A stretch of DNA of 64,000 nucleotides, taken from the NCBI GenBank assembly GCA_028751875.1, contig CM054158.1, positions 4,975,449 through 5,039,448 on the forward strand, written 5' to 3'. Both the position numbers and the translations under genes were made by a program. This document shows positions 42,830 to 54,402 of the stretch, one piece after another. The notes under the pieces are model-generated. The model searched no databases and was not told where the DNA came from. It saw nothing but the letters and a program-made list of their open reading frames with translations. The DNA comes from Rapana venosa. Taxonomy: Eukaryota; Mollusca; Gastropoda; Neogastropoda; Muricidae. Positions within the stretch are counted from its first letter, which is position 1. The number at the start of each line of letters is the position of its first letter.

Positions 42830-45800
42830 GTCAAGGGGTCCTCTCTAAACCCGGGAACCATTAACCCCGGGAAAACCCCCGTGACAAGTGGGGAGTCAAA
42901 AAAACCCCCAAAAAACACGCCCCGGAGAGAGAAGGGGGCCGCCAGGCTACTTTTCCCAAGACACGCTATATGGAATGGCCAAAAAAAAAAAAATATTTCC
43001 GGTTTGGGCCCCCCGCCCCGGTTTAAAAAGGACCCCGCCTTTTCCCTCTGCCACCAGGGGGGAAGGGGCCAAAATGGGGGCAAAAGGGGGAAAACCCCCA
43101 CAACTAAAATCAGAGGAAAGGGAAAAACACCCAAACGGGAAAGTGGGAACGTCAAAGCTGGCCCCAAAAAGGGAAACTCCATGAAAAGCTAAAAAAACGA
43201 GCTGGAAAAGGACAAACCCGGCATTTCCCCTCTCTGTGAGGTCAATGGGAAAAGCACGTTTAACACCATACTGACGAGGGTCATAAGCTCTACAAAAGCG
43301 GGGAGCAGGGCAACTTTTCAATTTCGTAGGGATGCTTTTCAACAAAAACATCAAGAAAATCGGTAAAAAGGGTTTTCTACTCATTAAAAAAGCCGGGTTA
43401 TGCCATCCGCCTCGGGCAGCCACATTCAACATCACAAATGATTCAAGCCTACCACCCCAAAAAACGGTTTACGATGATGAAGGAAGAATTCTACAACCAA
43501 ATACAGGGCATCAAACGATAAGATAAAAAAGAAAGAAAATTTTCATCCAGGGGGGACTGGAAACCCCCAAAGGGGGGCGGAAAACCCCCCCCCCCCCCCA
43601 AAAAATGAAAAAACTGGGGGCAAATTTGCGGTCCCTCCTGTAATGGGGATCACCAATGACGAGGGCCCCCGACTAAATGGAATTTGCCCCCTAAAAACGA
43701 CACGGTGCTCGCCAATACCCTTGGAGAACACAAGGCCCTCCCCCGCTGGAATGGGATGCACCCAAAAGGGTCCATCACAAAACCCGACGGGCTACATCCT
43801 GGTGCAGAACCGGTTTTCGATCTGGCAACCAAAAGAGCCCCAAAACAGGACATTCCCCGGGGCAGACCCTGGGCACGATCAAGACCCCGTGCTCCGAACT
43901 TTAGAGTTTCCCATTGAAGAAGATAATAAGACAAAAAAACCCCACACTCAAGTTTTAACCTGGACAGACTAAGGACCCCCCCATCGCCGAGTCCTTTTCC
44001 CAAACAAAAAATAGGAAAGGGGAAAATTTGCACCACTGCTGGCCAAATTGAAGAAGATGCCCAAAAAGATGACCACCAGTTTTTAAAAAACAGTGATGAC
44101 TGAACAGCCCAAACATACTCCTTGGAAAAAAATCGCCCCAAAAAAACAACCCTGGGTCACAGTGAAATCTTGAATTGTGTGACAGAAGACAGACCGAAGA
44201 AGGCAAGAACACTACGGACGTTTTATTTCAGAAAGTAAACAAAAGATCAGGAGAGACATGAAAGGGCCCAAGGGAAATGGATAGAGAAACAATGTACAAA
44301 ACCCAAGAGAGCCTGAAAGGAATAATACCCGAAGAAACAAACCAGATTGTGAAAGAGCTCACCAAACAGAAAAAAGGCAAGAAATCCTAAAATCCAGGAA
44401 AAAAGAAGGGAATTGCCTAACAAAAAAAAGGAAAAACGTTGGCAGAAAGGGCGGGAAACTTTTTCCCCAAACCCACAATCATCAGACCCTAGGGGGGGCC
44501 CCAGCGACTTGCAAGCCAAGCCTCAAACGAATAAAGACCCAAATTCCCAATTCTACGGCAGGAATTTGAAGTAAACAATTAGATCCTGAAGAAAGGAAAA
44601 TCAGCAGGAAACCCCCAACATCCCAGCAGACTTTATCCAACACGGGGAAAAGCATTTACAGACCCTTTTCAATATCTGCAACAAGATCTGGGAACCGGGG
44701 AGTGGCCTACACCAAAGGCCCCCAAACACTCCCTCATCCTCTCCCCCCGAAAAAAATCTCCAGCAGTGCCAAAACAAAAGGACAATCAGCCCCAAAGTCC
44801 CCTTCCCTTTAAAATCCCTGCTGAAAGGGGATCCTGAAAAGGGTGAAACCACAGGCAGAAGAGATCATCGCCGAAGAACAGGGCCGGTTTTTCCCCCCAA
44901 ATAAAGCACCACAGAACAGAAAATAACAACCGAGGGGTTTTGTGTGAGAAATACAACCCATCAACAAGACTCTTCCACGTCCCTTTATTGATTTTAAGAA
45001 GGCCTTCGATAGAGGGATGGCATGACGCCTTTTGGGGCCCCCATGAACAAAAAAACATGGGGGCCCGAAGCGATCCACACCCTCAAGGGAAAACCCACTC
45101 AAAGGCCACCAGTGCCGTACCGTACAGGGGACGGTAGGGGAATGGTTCCGTACCCCAGTTGGGGGCCCCACGGATGTCTGCTGTCGCCGAAAAACGTTTT
45201 AAAAATTTTTTCCCCGAACGCATCTGACTGACGCCTTGGAAGACCACACAGGGACAGTCAGCATTGGGGGCGGGAAAAATCACCAACCCCCAGGGTTTTT
45301 TCCCCATGACATTGGGCGGGCCGGCAGGGAAAAAAAGAGAAACTGGCCCCCCCCTAGTGAAAAGCTGGACGAAATATCCTCCCCGAACGGGATGGGAAAA
45401 CAGCCCCGAGAAAACCCCAAACTTTATGTCAAACAGTGCCCCGCCCAAACACCACCAAGATTTACTCTCAGCAAAAAGAAACCGGGGGCAGTTGACCATT
45501 TAAGTACCTTTTGGGGCCACCATAAGTGGGAGGGGTCGAAGACCGAAAAACCCAGCAAAGCGGCCAAAAAAAACACAGCAGCAATGGCAAGACTGAAGAC
45601 CATATGGAGAGACAGAAACATCCCTCTGGGAACCAAGGTAAAAGTTACTAAACGCGCTAGTCACCTCAATCATGCTTTACGCATGTGAGGCATGGACACT
45701 GAAATGCAGACCTACAAAGGAGGATCCAAGCAGTAGAAATGAGATGCCTCAGAAGGCTCCTTGGCATCTCATACAAGGACATGCCACAACAATGAGTCCG

Positions 45801-46317
45801 CAGAATGATCACTCAACAATGCGGGACTATGAAGACCTAACCACAGCGAAAAGAGGTAATCAGATGGTATGGGCACGTAACACGCTCAGAGGACTTGCAA
45901 AGACCACCCTGCAAGAACATCCAGGGGAAGAGAAGAGGGGCAGCCCAGAGGAGAAAGTGGGCTGACGACACCCGTGATTGCAGGGAAGGACTTCAGGTCA
46001 CCAGGCACCGCCACGACCGTGCTAAGGGAGCAGCTGGTCCACCGTTCGTCCACCAGCACGCCCCTACGACCTGGGGGGTTACGGGACCGGGTGAACAGAA
46101 AGTGTACATCTTTAATATTAGTTTGGGAGAGAGAGAGGACAGAGAGAGAAGAGGAGAGAGAGAGAGAGAGACGACAGACAGACGACAGACAGGACACAGA
46201 GAGAGAGAGAGTAGAGAGAGAGAGAGAGAGAGAGAGATGAGAGAGAAGAGAGAGGGATAGAGGAGAGAGATGAGAGAGAGAGGAATAATTATGATAAGTG
46301 CACGTTCGTGTCCACAC

Positions 46318-46358
<41 letters not shown>

Positions 46359-46603
46359 TAATTATGATAAGTGCACGTTCGTGTCCACACAGACAAACAG
46401 ACACTTAACACCAACCAACCAACCAAAAAAGTCTTCCGCGGAGAGCTAGGGGATTCCCTTCATTAGTGAGAGGATAAAACATATCAAGTTGTGCAACCGG
46501 ACAAAAAAGGGGGGAAATCCGTAGTCTATTTTTAGGCCGAAGCTGCGTCCTCTTCCGCGCTATTGTGATTGTGTTGGCTGACTAAACTGAGTTGTCGACC
46601 TTG
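42830..46603 (+). mobile_element. RTE-like LINE, endonuclease plus reverse transcriptase, degraded (copy 3)
   Basis: The endonuclease region (about 42900-43960) includes NDTVLANTLGEHKALPRWNG, a GYILVQNRFSIW segment and FPGADPG. The RT region includes GEWPTP (about 44700), CEKYNPST.L and DFKKAFD-like text (about 44950-45010), 'GEWFR..VG' (about 45140) and, after a readable join at 45570, LYACEAWTL (about 45676), a KRGNQMVWARNTLRGLAKTTL block and QRRKWADDTRD (about 45950). The 3' end gtcgaccttg matches the end of copies 1 and 2. Sequence quality improves sharply after about 45560. Confidence 0.82.
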
Positions 46604-46700
46604 GCTGCTCTCGCCCGGGGTGAAGGTATCGTTGCTTTTGGACGATTGGAGGCAAACCAGGAACAAGAATTTAGATCGTTTTGTGGTGAAGTTAGCTCTG

Positions 46701-46761
<61 letters not shown>

Positions 46762-47042
46762 AGCGACGTTTTCATCAGAATGTTTGTCTGTTGTTGCGGG
46801 CGTTATCTAGATTAGTTTGCTTGTTTTTGTTTTGGTGGGTTTTTTTGTTAGGTAAGGGGGAGGTTATGGGACTCCTTTAACAAGGGGGAGGGGGGAGAGG
46901 GGTTGAGGAGGGAGGTGGGGGGGGGGGGGGGGGCTGTTGATTATTTATGTCGTGGTTTATCGAAATATGTCTCGTTATTTTTTACGTCTTATTGCTTGTT
47001 TGTGTTATTAATTGATATGCGTTTATTTCTTCATTTCTTGCC
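46604..47042. other. Short unclassified stretch with (GT)n and poly-G
   Basis: About 58 bp of GT at 46702-46759 and a G run at 46917-46934. No gene is seen. Confidence 0.7.
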
Positions 47043-47214
47043 TCGTTAACAGTTTTTCATTTAAATACATGTTATAGTTCTTGTTGCATAGTATCTTTTC
47101 TTGTTCATAATTTCTTTTTCGGTGTCTCATCTTTCGTCCTGCTGTTCCCACGCTGCTCATTTCATTTCAATCTCCCCGCCACAGCCATATCCAGAATCAT
47201 TTATTTTATTTTAT

Positions 47215-47435
47215 TTATTTATTATTTTATATCGAGGATAATGGAATAAGCATTCAGGTGCTTTTTTTTTTTACATCTAGTCCCCGTGTGTATGCGGTTT
47301 TGTAAATTTTGTCATCTGTTCCCACCGGCACACAATGGCCTACTTTTTCGAAAAGGGGAACAGGATTTAACGTGTGCGCAAGATGTTCTGCATGCGTTCG
47401 CACACGGGGCCTCGGTTTATAGTCTCATCCGTCAA
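47215..47435 (-). repeat. SINE type 2, reverse, headless
   Basis: tatcgaggataatggaataa, gtgtatgcggttttgtaaat, then ggcctcggtttatagtctca. Confidence 0.88.
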
Positions 47436-47899
47436 GTCCACAGGGAGCTCATCAATATCAGGCCTGCCGTGGCACCACCAGCCAGAGGGGCCCTGCACTG
47501 CTGCTGGGTCCACTTTGGTGGCGTTCATTGTTGTTACTGTTCTAGCTAACATAACAGCACCACCTACTAAGCCCCCTACTGACGACAGTATTACGCTCAG
47601 TCGCGAGCCAACTGAATGAGTTTGCCCACCCGAGGTGCATCACACCACAGCGTCCCTCCAACCGACCGTCCCCGCGAACTTCCAACCCAAAGGCTTTGAC
47701 ACAAAACTCACCACAGGCACAGAAAGTGTTGGGGACAACCGAAACTGAGGTCAGCATGAACTAGAGCAACCAGAGCCACCGAATCAGATGCAATTTTTTT
47801 TATTGCATAATGATCAATGATAATGCAGGATGACGTAATGCTGCTGTAGAAGTGCAGTGCTTTGAGACTCGACATGCTTGTACTCTACGCTTACAATTA

Positions 47900-48170
47900 T
47901 AATAATATCCCATGCGTCAACCGGGCCCGAGAGATACAGACAACCTGCAGTGTTGGTCAGGTAATGCGGAGTAACACTTAAAATCGCATTCCGACAGTGG
48001 ATGAATGAAGTCGACTGTGTGACCCAGTCTTCCACTGGAGCCCACAGCACACTCACTCTGGGTAGGAGCCGACCGGAGTCCGAAAATCCCAATGACTCTT
48101 ATGGGATTCGAACCCGCGCCTTCCATTCCGTAACCCAAGGCCCTAACCACTGTGCTATGACGGCTTTTGT
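47900..48170 (-). repeat. SINE type 4, reverse, with tRNA-like head
   Basis: gggattcgaacccgcgcc (B-box complement, 48101-48118) and ctaaccactgtgctatgacg (A-box complement, about 48144-48163). The same element lies in + orientation at 62855-63230. Confidence 0.8.
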
Positions 48171-48379
48171 TTCTGTTTTGATTGTAAAAAGTTTCCTGAT
48201 CATGAATGAGTCTTTGTCTAAACTGTCTCCTGCCTTCCGTTTTGTGTGTGTGTGTGGTGTGTGTGTGTTGTGTGTGTGTGTGTGTTTTGTGTGTGTGTGT
48301 TTTTCTGACACACGCGCGCGCCACACACACAACAATATTATTTATTAATAAAAACACAACTCGTTTAGCTCCCTCTCTT

Positions 48380-48879
48380 NNNNNNNNNNNNNNNNNNNNN
48401 NNNNNNNNNNNNNNNNNNNNNNNNNNNNNNNNNNNNNNNNNNNNNNNNNNNNNNNNNNNNNNNNNNNNNNNNNNNNNNNNNNNNNNNNNNNNNNNNNNNN
48501 NNNNNNNNNNNNNNNNNNNNNNNNNNNNNNNNNNNNNNNNNNNNNNNNNNNNNNNNNNNNNNNNNNNNNNNNNNNNNNNNNNNNNNNNNNNNNNNNNNNN
48601 NNNNNNNNNNNNNNNNNNNNNNNNNNNNNNNNNNNNNNNNNNNNNNNNNNNNNNNNNNNNNNNNNNNNNNNNNNNNNNNNNNNNNNNNNNNNNNNNNNNN
48701 NNNNNNNNNNNNNNNNNNNNNNNNNNNNNNNNNNNNNNNNNNNNNNNNNNNNNNNNNNNNNNNNNNNNNNNNNNNNNNNNNNNNNNNNNNNNNNNNNNNN
48801 NNNNNNNNNNNNNNNNNNNNNNNNNNNNNNNNNNNNNNNNNNNNNNNNNNNNNNNNNNNNNNNNNNNNNNNNNNNNNNN
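48380..48879. other. Assembly gap, 500 N
   Basis: Exactly 500 undetermined bases, a conventional placeholder length, flanked by an inverted-repeat arm on the left and CA repeats on the right. Confidence 0.99.
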
Positions 48880-48906
48880 CACACACACACACACAAACGC
48901 ACGCAC

Positions 48907-49255
48907 ACGCGACGGGATAGCCTAGTGGTTAGAACACTGCGCTCGCAATCTGACAACCCAGGTTCGATTCCCGTTCAAGGGGATATTTTCCCCTGGAGTT
49001 AACATCAGTGCAAATTCCACTCTCCCCAAAAGTCCTTCGGATGAGACATTAAACCGAAGCCCCGTGTGCGAACGCACGCAGAACATCTTGCGCACACGTT
49101 AAAATCCTGCTCCGCTTTTCGTAAGAGTAGGCCATTGTGTGCCGGTGGGAACAGATGACAGAATTTACAAAACCGCATACACACGGGGACAAGATGTAAC
49201 AAAGCACATAAGTGCTTATTCCATTATCCTCGATATAAAACAATAAAATAAATAA
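48907..49255 (+). repeat. SINE type 2, full-length, tRNA-derived
   Basis: The head gacgggatagcctagtggtt carries an A box (48918-48930), and ggttcgattcc at 48961-48971 is a perfect B box. Then come ccttcggatgagac, gccccgtgtgcgaacgcacg, cattgtgtgccggtggga and a tail ttattccattatcctcgata plus AAAT repeats. This is the reference copy for type 2. Confidence 0.92.
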
Positions 49256-49262
49256 ATGAAAT

Positions 49263-49325
<63 letters not shown>

Positions 49326-49392
49326 ACTGCAACTGAGCGCACACGTGAAGAAGTCGGGTGAAAACGTGTACTCACAGGTATGGGGCCTACAA

Positions 49393-49441
<49 letters not shown>

Positions 49442-49976
49442 GAACACACATACGCGCGCAGATAACACACATATACACATGCACACATACACACACACAC
49501 ACACGCGCGCGCGCGCACACACACACACACGCACACACACAAAGAACACACACACGCGCGCTGATAACACACACACATACACACACTGCAACTGAGCGGC
49601 ACATGAGAATGTGTGCTGGCCTGTGTGGGCATATAGCTTTATAAACACCTATGTATCTTCCACCCCCACCCCCCTTCACATCCTACACACACACACTCCT
49701 CACACACACACTCCACATACACATACACACACTCCACACACACACTCACACACATACACACACACGCGCACGCACACACACACTCACACACACACACACG
49801 CATGCACGCGTGCACACACCACACTCCACATATACATACACACACTCCACACACAACACTCACACACATACACACACACGCGCACGCACACACACACTCA
49901 CACACACACACACACACGCATGCACGCGTGCACACACACTCTCTCCCACACAACACACACACTCCACACACACATT

Positions 49977-50014
<38 letters not shown>

Positions 50015-50137
50015 CACACACACACTCCTCACACACATACACACACACACTCCACACACACACACACTCCACACACACACTTCTCTCTCTCTCTCTCACA
50101 CACACACACACTCTCCACACACACACACACACACACA

Positions 50138-50187
<50 letters not shown>

Positions 50188-50262
50188 GCGCTCGCGCGCG
50201 CATGCACACACTCACACACACACATACACAAACACACACACGCACGCGTATACACACACACT
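49256..50262. repeat. CA-rich microsatellite complex with internal duplications
   Basis: Long CA blocks with CGCG islands and CT repeats (50080-50172). Higher-order duplications are visible: tgcaactgagcg occurs at 49328 and 49587, and cacacacgcgcacgcacaca at about 49761 and 49875. Confidence 0.92.
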
Positions 50263-50744
50263 ACTGCATGTACGAATCTCACAGACCTTTATCAAACACA
50301 CATATCTAGTTTCCTGCAGAAAAAAAGCCTCTGTTACATGCTCTAGTTATTAAGGCGGCTTACTGCCAACACACACACAAAAAGTGACTCAAACTGCCCC
50401 CTTTGGGATAGCTAGAGCCTATTGATGGAGGTGGAAAGGCTTTTGGTCGGCTTCATATGCATGAGAATGGCTATTCCCAGGTGGGAGGTGTTGCAAAGGG
50501 ACAACCTGTGTATGTTAGCAGCTGTTCCTGTGAAAAAAGCTCAAAGCACTGTGGTCCTTTCGTTTCATTTTCTCGTCACAGCATGCTGTTTTCGGTTTCT
50601 CCTTTTTTGTCCTTGAATCAAGAACATGTTTTCATGCACGTACTTGCATGCACGCCAACGCTAATACAGACGCACAGGTAGATACGCATAAGCGCGAGTG
50701 CGTGCATATACACATGCGCATGCATGCGAGCACGTGCAAGGGCA
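50263..50744. other. No recognised gene
   Basis: Balanced composition, two short overlapping open frames without splice support; not convincing. Confidence 0.45.
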
Positions 50745-51075
50745 CACACACACACTACTTAAACGTTGTCAAAGACTTGGGGGGCATGCGCAGGGGCACA
50801 CACGCACACACACACTACTTAGAGGTCGTCAAAGACTTTAAGGTATTGAACACACACACACACAAACACATACACACACACTACTTACAGGTCGTCAAAG
50901 ACTGTAAGCACACACACGCACACTACACACACACTCTACACCACACACACACACACACACACACACTACACATACATTCACACACACACTCTACACCACA
51001 CACACACACACACACACACACTACGCACACACACACACAACACACACACACACACACACACACTACAAACCAACA
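50745..51075. repeat. Three-unit repeat followed by CA repeats
   Basis: cacactactta plus (a/g/c) and then gtcgtcaaagact recurs at about 50753, 50813 and 50879. A second duplicated phrase, cacacactctacaccacac, is at about 50930 and 50986. Confidence 0.8.
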
Positions 51076-51649
51076 CCACACGTACACCTCTGTGTAAACA
51101 TCTAGATAAAAAAAAACACAGTTTAAATTTCAGTATTCACTTTTTTCTATAGAAATATCACCCCACAGGCAAGGCTGCTCCATACCCGCTACACTACACT
51201 ACACTACTCGGCTAAAGAATGTCCTCAGACTATGCGCCTCACCATTGCAATAACCTTCATTCATTGGTCAAAAGCTTTGGATTTCAAGTTGAGTACCCAA
51301 ATGCTTGTATGTATGAATGATTGGATCTTGAACGTGCTCCAGCACTTAAGAATCTCCTGTGCATAACGTCAATACATGAAGGTGGGAAAGGCATTAGAAG
51401 AAAAATGTATTATGTTGTAAACTTCATCATTCAAAATGCCATGATAACTCATGTGTGTTTAGTGTGTAGTGTAGTGTAGTGTAGTGTAGTGTGTGTGTGT
51501 GTGCGGCACGCTTAGGTGTGTTCGTACAGTGTGTGTGTGCACCCACGCATGCGCCCACGATTGCGTGTTAATTTGCATGTGTCCATATGTGGATGAAAAA
51601 CCATTTAAGTGGGGAAATGGTTACCTGGGCCTGTGATGCTGATTTACGC
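51076..51649. other. No recognised gene
   Basis: Unclassified sequence with a gtagtgtagt pentamer repeat at about 51465-51490 and GT repeats. Confidence 0.5.
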
Positions 51650-52372
51650 TATTATATGTTTACTGGTCTGCCAGCATCATCTATCCACTCCTTTCAACGT
51701 ATACAAAACTCCGCAGCTCGACTAGTTCTCAGAAAGAAAAAATCTGAGCACATTACCCCTCTCTTGCGATCTCTCCACTGGCTGCCTGTGCCACAGAGAG
51801 TAAATAACTATAACATCAGTACCCTCTGTTACAAATGTCTCCACAAAACTGCACCCTCCTACCTCTGTGAATTTCTTAACCTGTACACTCCTTCACGTTC
51901 CCTCTGCTCTGCTGCAGATACCTTGTGCCTACGAATACCTATATTCAACTAATCCACCGTTGGTCGCCACTCTTTCTCTATTTCGGGTCCATCGACCTGG
52001 AATGAGCTCCCTCTCTCTCTTCGCCAGTAACCTAGTTATGACACTTTTAAATCCAGCTTAAAGACATATTTATTTCAAACCTAAGATTCCCCCCCCCCTC
52101 CTGTTTCATATCAGAACTATCCCACCTTGACTAACCCATGTCCTATCACCCTGCTAAAGTATACACCTTTGTGAGTGTGTGTGTGTGCTTTTGAAAAACA
52201 TTTGACTATTGAAATTTTATTTCATAGACTTTTTCTGCCGGGGCACCATGTTTGTAATATCTGTTTGTTTTAAACTATTGATCATTTATCATTGATTGCA
52301 TGAGTGTGTAAGATTAGGTTGAATGCATGCGCTTTGATTTGTCTTTGCAAGATTTAGCGCTATATAAGTTCC

Positions 52373-52411
<39 letters not shown>

Positions 52412-52425
52412 CATTATTATTATTA
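51650..52425 (+). mobile_element. CR1/jockey-like LINE, 3' end
   Basis: The frame reads TGLPASSIHSFQRIQNSAAR, LVLRKKKSEHITPLLRSLHW and LPVPQRV. It then has CYKCLHKTAPSYLCEFLNLY and, after a frame slip, SGPSTWNELPLSLRQ, the usual C-terminus of CR1/jockey-type LINEs. A 3' UTR follows with gcgctttgatttg, gcgctatataagttcc and ATT repeats. It is 5'-truncated. A reversed relative lies at 12680-13612. Confidence 0.88.
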
Positions 52426-52494
52426 CTTGCCGATTGGCTGGTGGAAAGCGAGTGCTCCTCCGACCACTGAGCTATCCCGTCCCCTAAGTAAGCT
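52426..52494 (-). repeat. SINE type 1, tRNA-like head only
   Basis: ggaaagcgagtgctcc, then gaccactgagctatcccgtc cc. Only the reversed head is present, abutting the LINE's ATT tail. Confidence 0.8.
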
Positions 52495-52734
52495 TACATA
52501 ATCATTAGGGAGTGCTATAGAATTTCCGATAAACACAAACAAAAATGAACTGAGATCATATTTTTCACAAATTAAAGATACTATTTGAACTGGATCAGTC
52601 ATGGAACAAAACTAGAAACCATTAAACAAACAAATTTTACGAACCCAATAATAGGCAAAGTAAGAACACAATAATGATGATCATCATAATGAAAACAACA
52701 GCAATGACAACAATCAGCAGAAGCAACAACAACA
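52495..52734. other. No recognised gene
   Basis: AT-rich unclassified sequence. Confidence 0.5.
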
Positions 52735-52735
52735 G

Positions 52736-52786
<51 letters not shown>

Positions 52787-52806
52787 CCACACCACCACCA
52801 CCACCA

Positions 52807-52841
<35 letters not shown>

Positions 52842-52890
52842 CCACCACCACACCACCACCACCCACCCCACCCCCCCCCCACCCACCCTT
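52735..52890. repeat. (ATC)n and (ACC)n microsatellites
   Basis: Uninterrupted tcatca and accacc blocks ending in C-rich sequence before an acceptor-like site. Confidence 0.93.
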
Positions 52891-52901
52891 CCCTTTTTAG
52901 A

Positions 52902-53070
52902 TGTTAAATGCCAAAAATCGTGTTGATATAATCTTCTTCTCCCCCCCAAACATTGAACATGAAAGCCACAGGATCAGAAACCACCAGAACAGGTTTGATG
53001 TGATCGTGAGCAGCCCTGCAGGGGATAGAGGGGGCGAGGAGAAGAAAGGAACAACTGTACCATTCCTCCT
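52902..53070 (+). CDS. Candidate exon (weak)
   Basis: The acceptor is cacccttccctttttag. The open frame reads MLNAKNRVDIIFFSPPNIEH, then ESHRIRNHQNRFDVIVSSPA and GDRGGEEKKGTTVPF. There is no clear donor; the frame runs into a TCC microsatellite. The composition is protein-like, but no family is recognised. Confidence 0.27.
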
Positions 53071-53074
53071 TTCT

Positions 53075-53166
53075 CCTCCTCCTCCTTCTTTTCCTCCTCC
53101 TCCTCTTCCTCCTCCTTCTTCTTCTGCATCATCATCACCATCATCATCATCATCACCTTTTCATTG

Positions 53167-53240
<74 letters not shown>

Positions 53241-53330
53241 TTCTTCTTCTTCTTCTTCTTCGTCTTCTTCTCCTCCTTCTCCTTCTTCTTCTTCCTCTTC
53301 TTCTCCTTCTTCTTCTTGTTCTTCAACATG
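53075..53330. repeat. (TCC)n, (TCA)n and (TCT)n microsatellites
   Basis: Polypyrimidine-rich trinucleotide repeats. Acidic-residue-rich frames on the − strand are artefacts. Confidence 0.93.
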
Positions 53331-53361
53331 ATCACGATGATGTGTCAATTGGGCGATGATC

Positions 53362-53905
53362 ATGTTGCTCACCTTTGACCTCTCTGTGGATTTCAGCCTG
53401 CCGATTGCTATTTTCTGCTTGAAATCTCAACGTCAGTAAATCATCGTTTTGTAACTGACCTTTTATGGGATGGTTTAAAGTGTTGTTGATTTTACCCACA
53501 TCTATACCCCCAAACACTTCCTATTGCATTTCATTCTATGACTTCCATTACATTCATTCTTTGCATATTGTTTGGTGTGGTGGTACTGTGTATGGAGCGT
53601 TTATTCACACAACTAAACACATCCCTCTCCCATTCAAAGGAACAGCTGGCAATACTTACCTCTGAATAAATCTTTTAAAAAATGTTACACATTGAGATTT
53701 CATGCAGTAAGTAACCCGATCCGCACACCGAAAGCCACAGAGAGGTCAAAGGTAAGCAACGCGACCTTCACCCAAATGAAGGATCCCCTGAAACCCACAG
53801 AGGTCAAAGGTGAGCAATAGGATCTTTGCACAAATGTCGGATCCCCTGAAATACACAAGAGAGGTCAAGGGTGAGCAGCTTGACCTTCACCCAAAAGATG
53901 GATCC
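53362..53905. promoter_or_regulatory. Array of DR1-like nuclear-receptor motifs
   Basis: aggtcaaaggt(a/g)a-type sites occur at about 53740-53760, 53797-53815 and 53860-53878 (the last agaggtcaagggtgag). A reversed one lies at about 53368-53386 (gctcacctttgacctctctg). Three lie in a unit of about 62 bp that also repeats ggatcccctgaaa. AGGTCA-N-AGGTCA is the DR1 consensus for HNF4/RXR-type receptors (established knowledge). Function here is inference. Confidence 0.45.
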
Positions 53906-53935
53906 CCTGACTTGACTTTCTCCTACTTCTTCAGC

Positions 53936-54043
53936 ATCAGGGCTGAAGTCTGTGGTCTGGAGCATCCAGAAAGTCGTCCACAGATGACTTCAGCCTGTGA
54001 CCTGCAGAAGATGTATGACGTCAAGTGTGGCTTCTGCCTGTGA
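53936..54043 (+). CDS. Candidate small cysteine-containing terminal exon
   Basis: An acceptor-like tttctcctacttcttcag precedes an open frame reading IRAEVCGLEHPESRPQMT, then SACDLQKMYDVKCGFCL and a stop. The upstream part of the frame lies in the DR1 repeat. It could be a terminal exon or chance; no family is recognised. Confidence 0.25.
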   Translation: MRAEVCGLEHPESRPQMTSACDLQKMYDVKCGFCL

Positions 54044-54114
54044 TCCCCTTGGGGAAGGGGGAGATGGCTGAAGCTTACACTCCTGCCTCAGCTTGCAGGT
54101 CATGTAGTATATGA

Positions 54115-54402
54115 GGACGGGATAGCTCAGTGGTCAGAGCACTCCCGCTTCCCAAGCTAACGTTAAGCAGCATTAAGTGTAGTTGCCAAGTGAATGGGTG
54201 ACCGTTTGTGCGCCTTGGCTTCAGCACAGTCCCCACCAGCTGTAAATGGGTGCCTGCCCTCTTTAGAGTCAGGGAAGGTAAAACAGCGAGGGAGATGAGA
54301 TGGGCGCCACCCTCATTATGCTGGGCCCTGGAGAAGCTGAGGTCGTTGACATCTTGCTCCCCAACGACCACATAGGTTATGGGAACACCTTTACCTTTTA
54401 CC
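54115..54402 (+). repeat. SINE type 1, full-length, + orientation
   Basis: The head gacgggatagctcagtggtc with A box at 54123-54135, then gggtgaccgtttgtgcgcc, cagcgagggagatgagatgg and the tail ggttatgggaacacctttac. No good B box is seen, so the head is partly decayed. Confidence 0.92.

Larger units (their letters stand above)
47043..48379. repeat. Long inverted repeat, left arm, ending at the assembly gap
   Basis: Reverse complement of 62642-64000 over its whole length (for example aacagtttttcatttaaata against tatttaaatgaaaaactgtt). It includes a reversed SINE type 2 (47215-47435) and a reversed SINE type 4 (about 47900-48170). Most differences from the partner are single-base indels. Confidence 0.9.

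Noticed and set aside
46105..46400. Two GA-rich blocks each followed by aggaataattatgataagtg
   Set aside because: A local duplication inside the RTE-like LINE 3' UTR; no separate element.
47917..48956. Frames of 175-330 residues spanning 48380-48879
   Set aside because: They consist mostly of undetermined residues across the N gap.
48907..48985. Possible tRNA gene with perfect A and B boxes (also at 57266, 62860 and, reversed, 55240 and 48101)
   Set aside because: Each is the 5' head of a repeated element with a long conserved non-tRNA body and tail; they are tRNA-derived SINEs.
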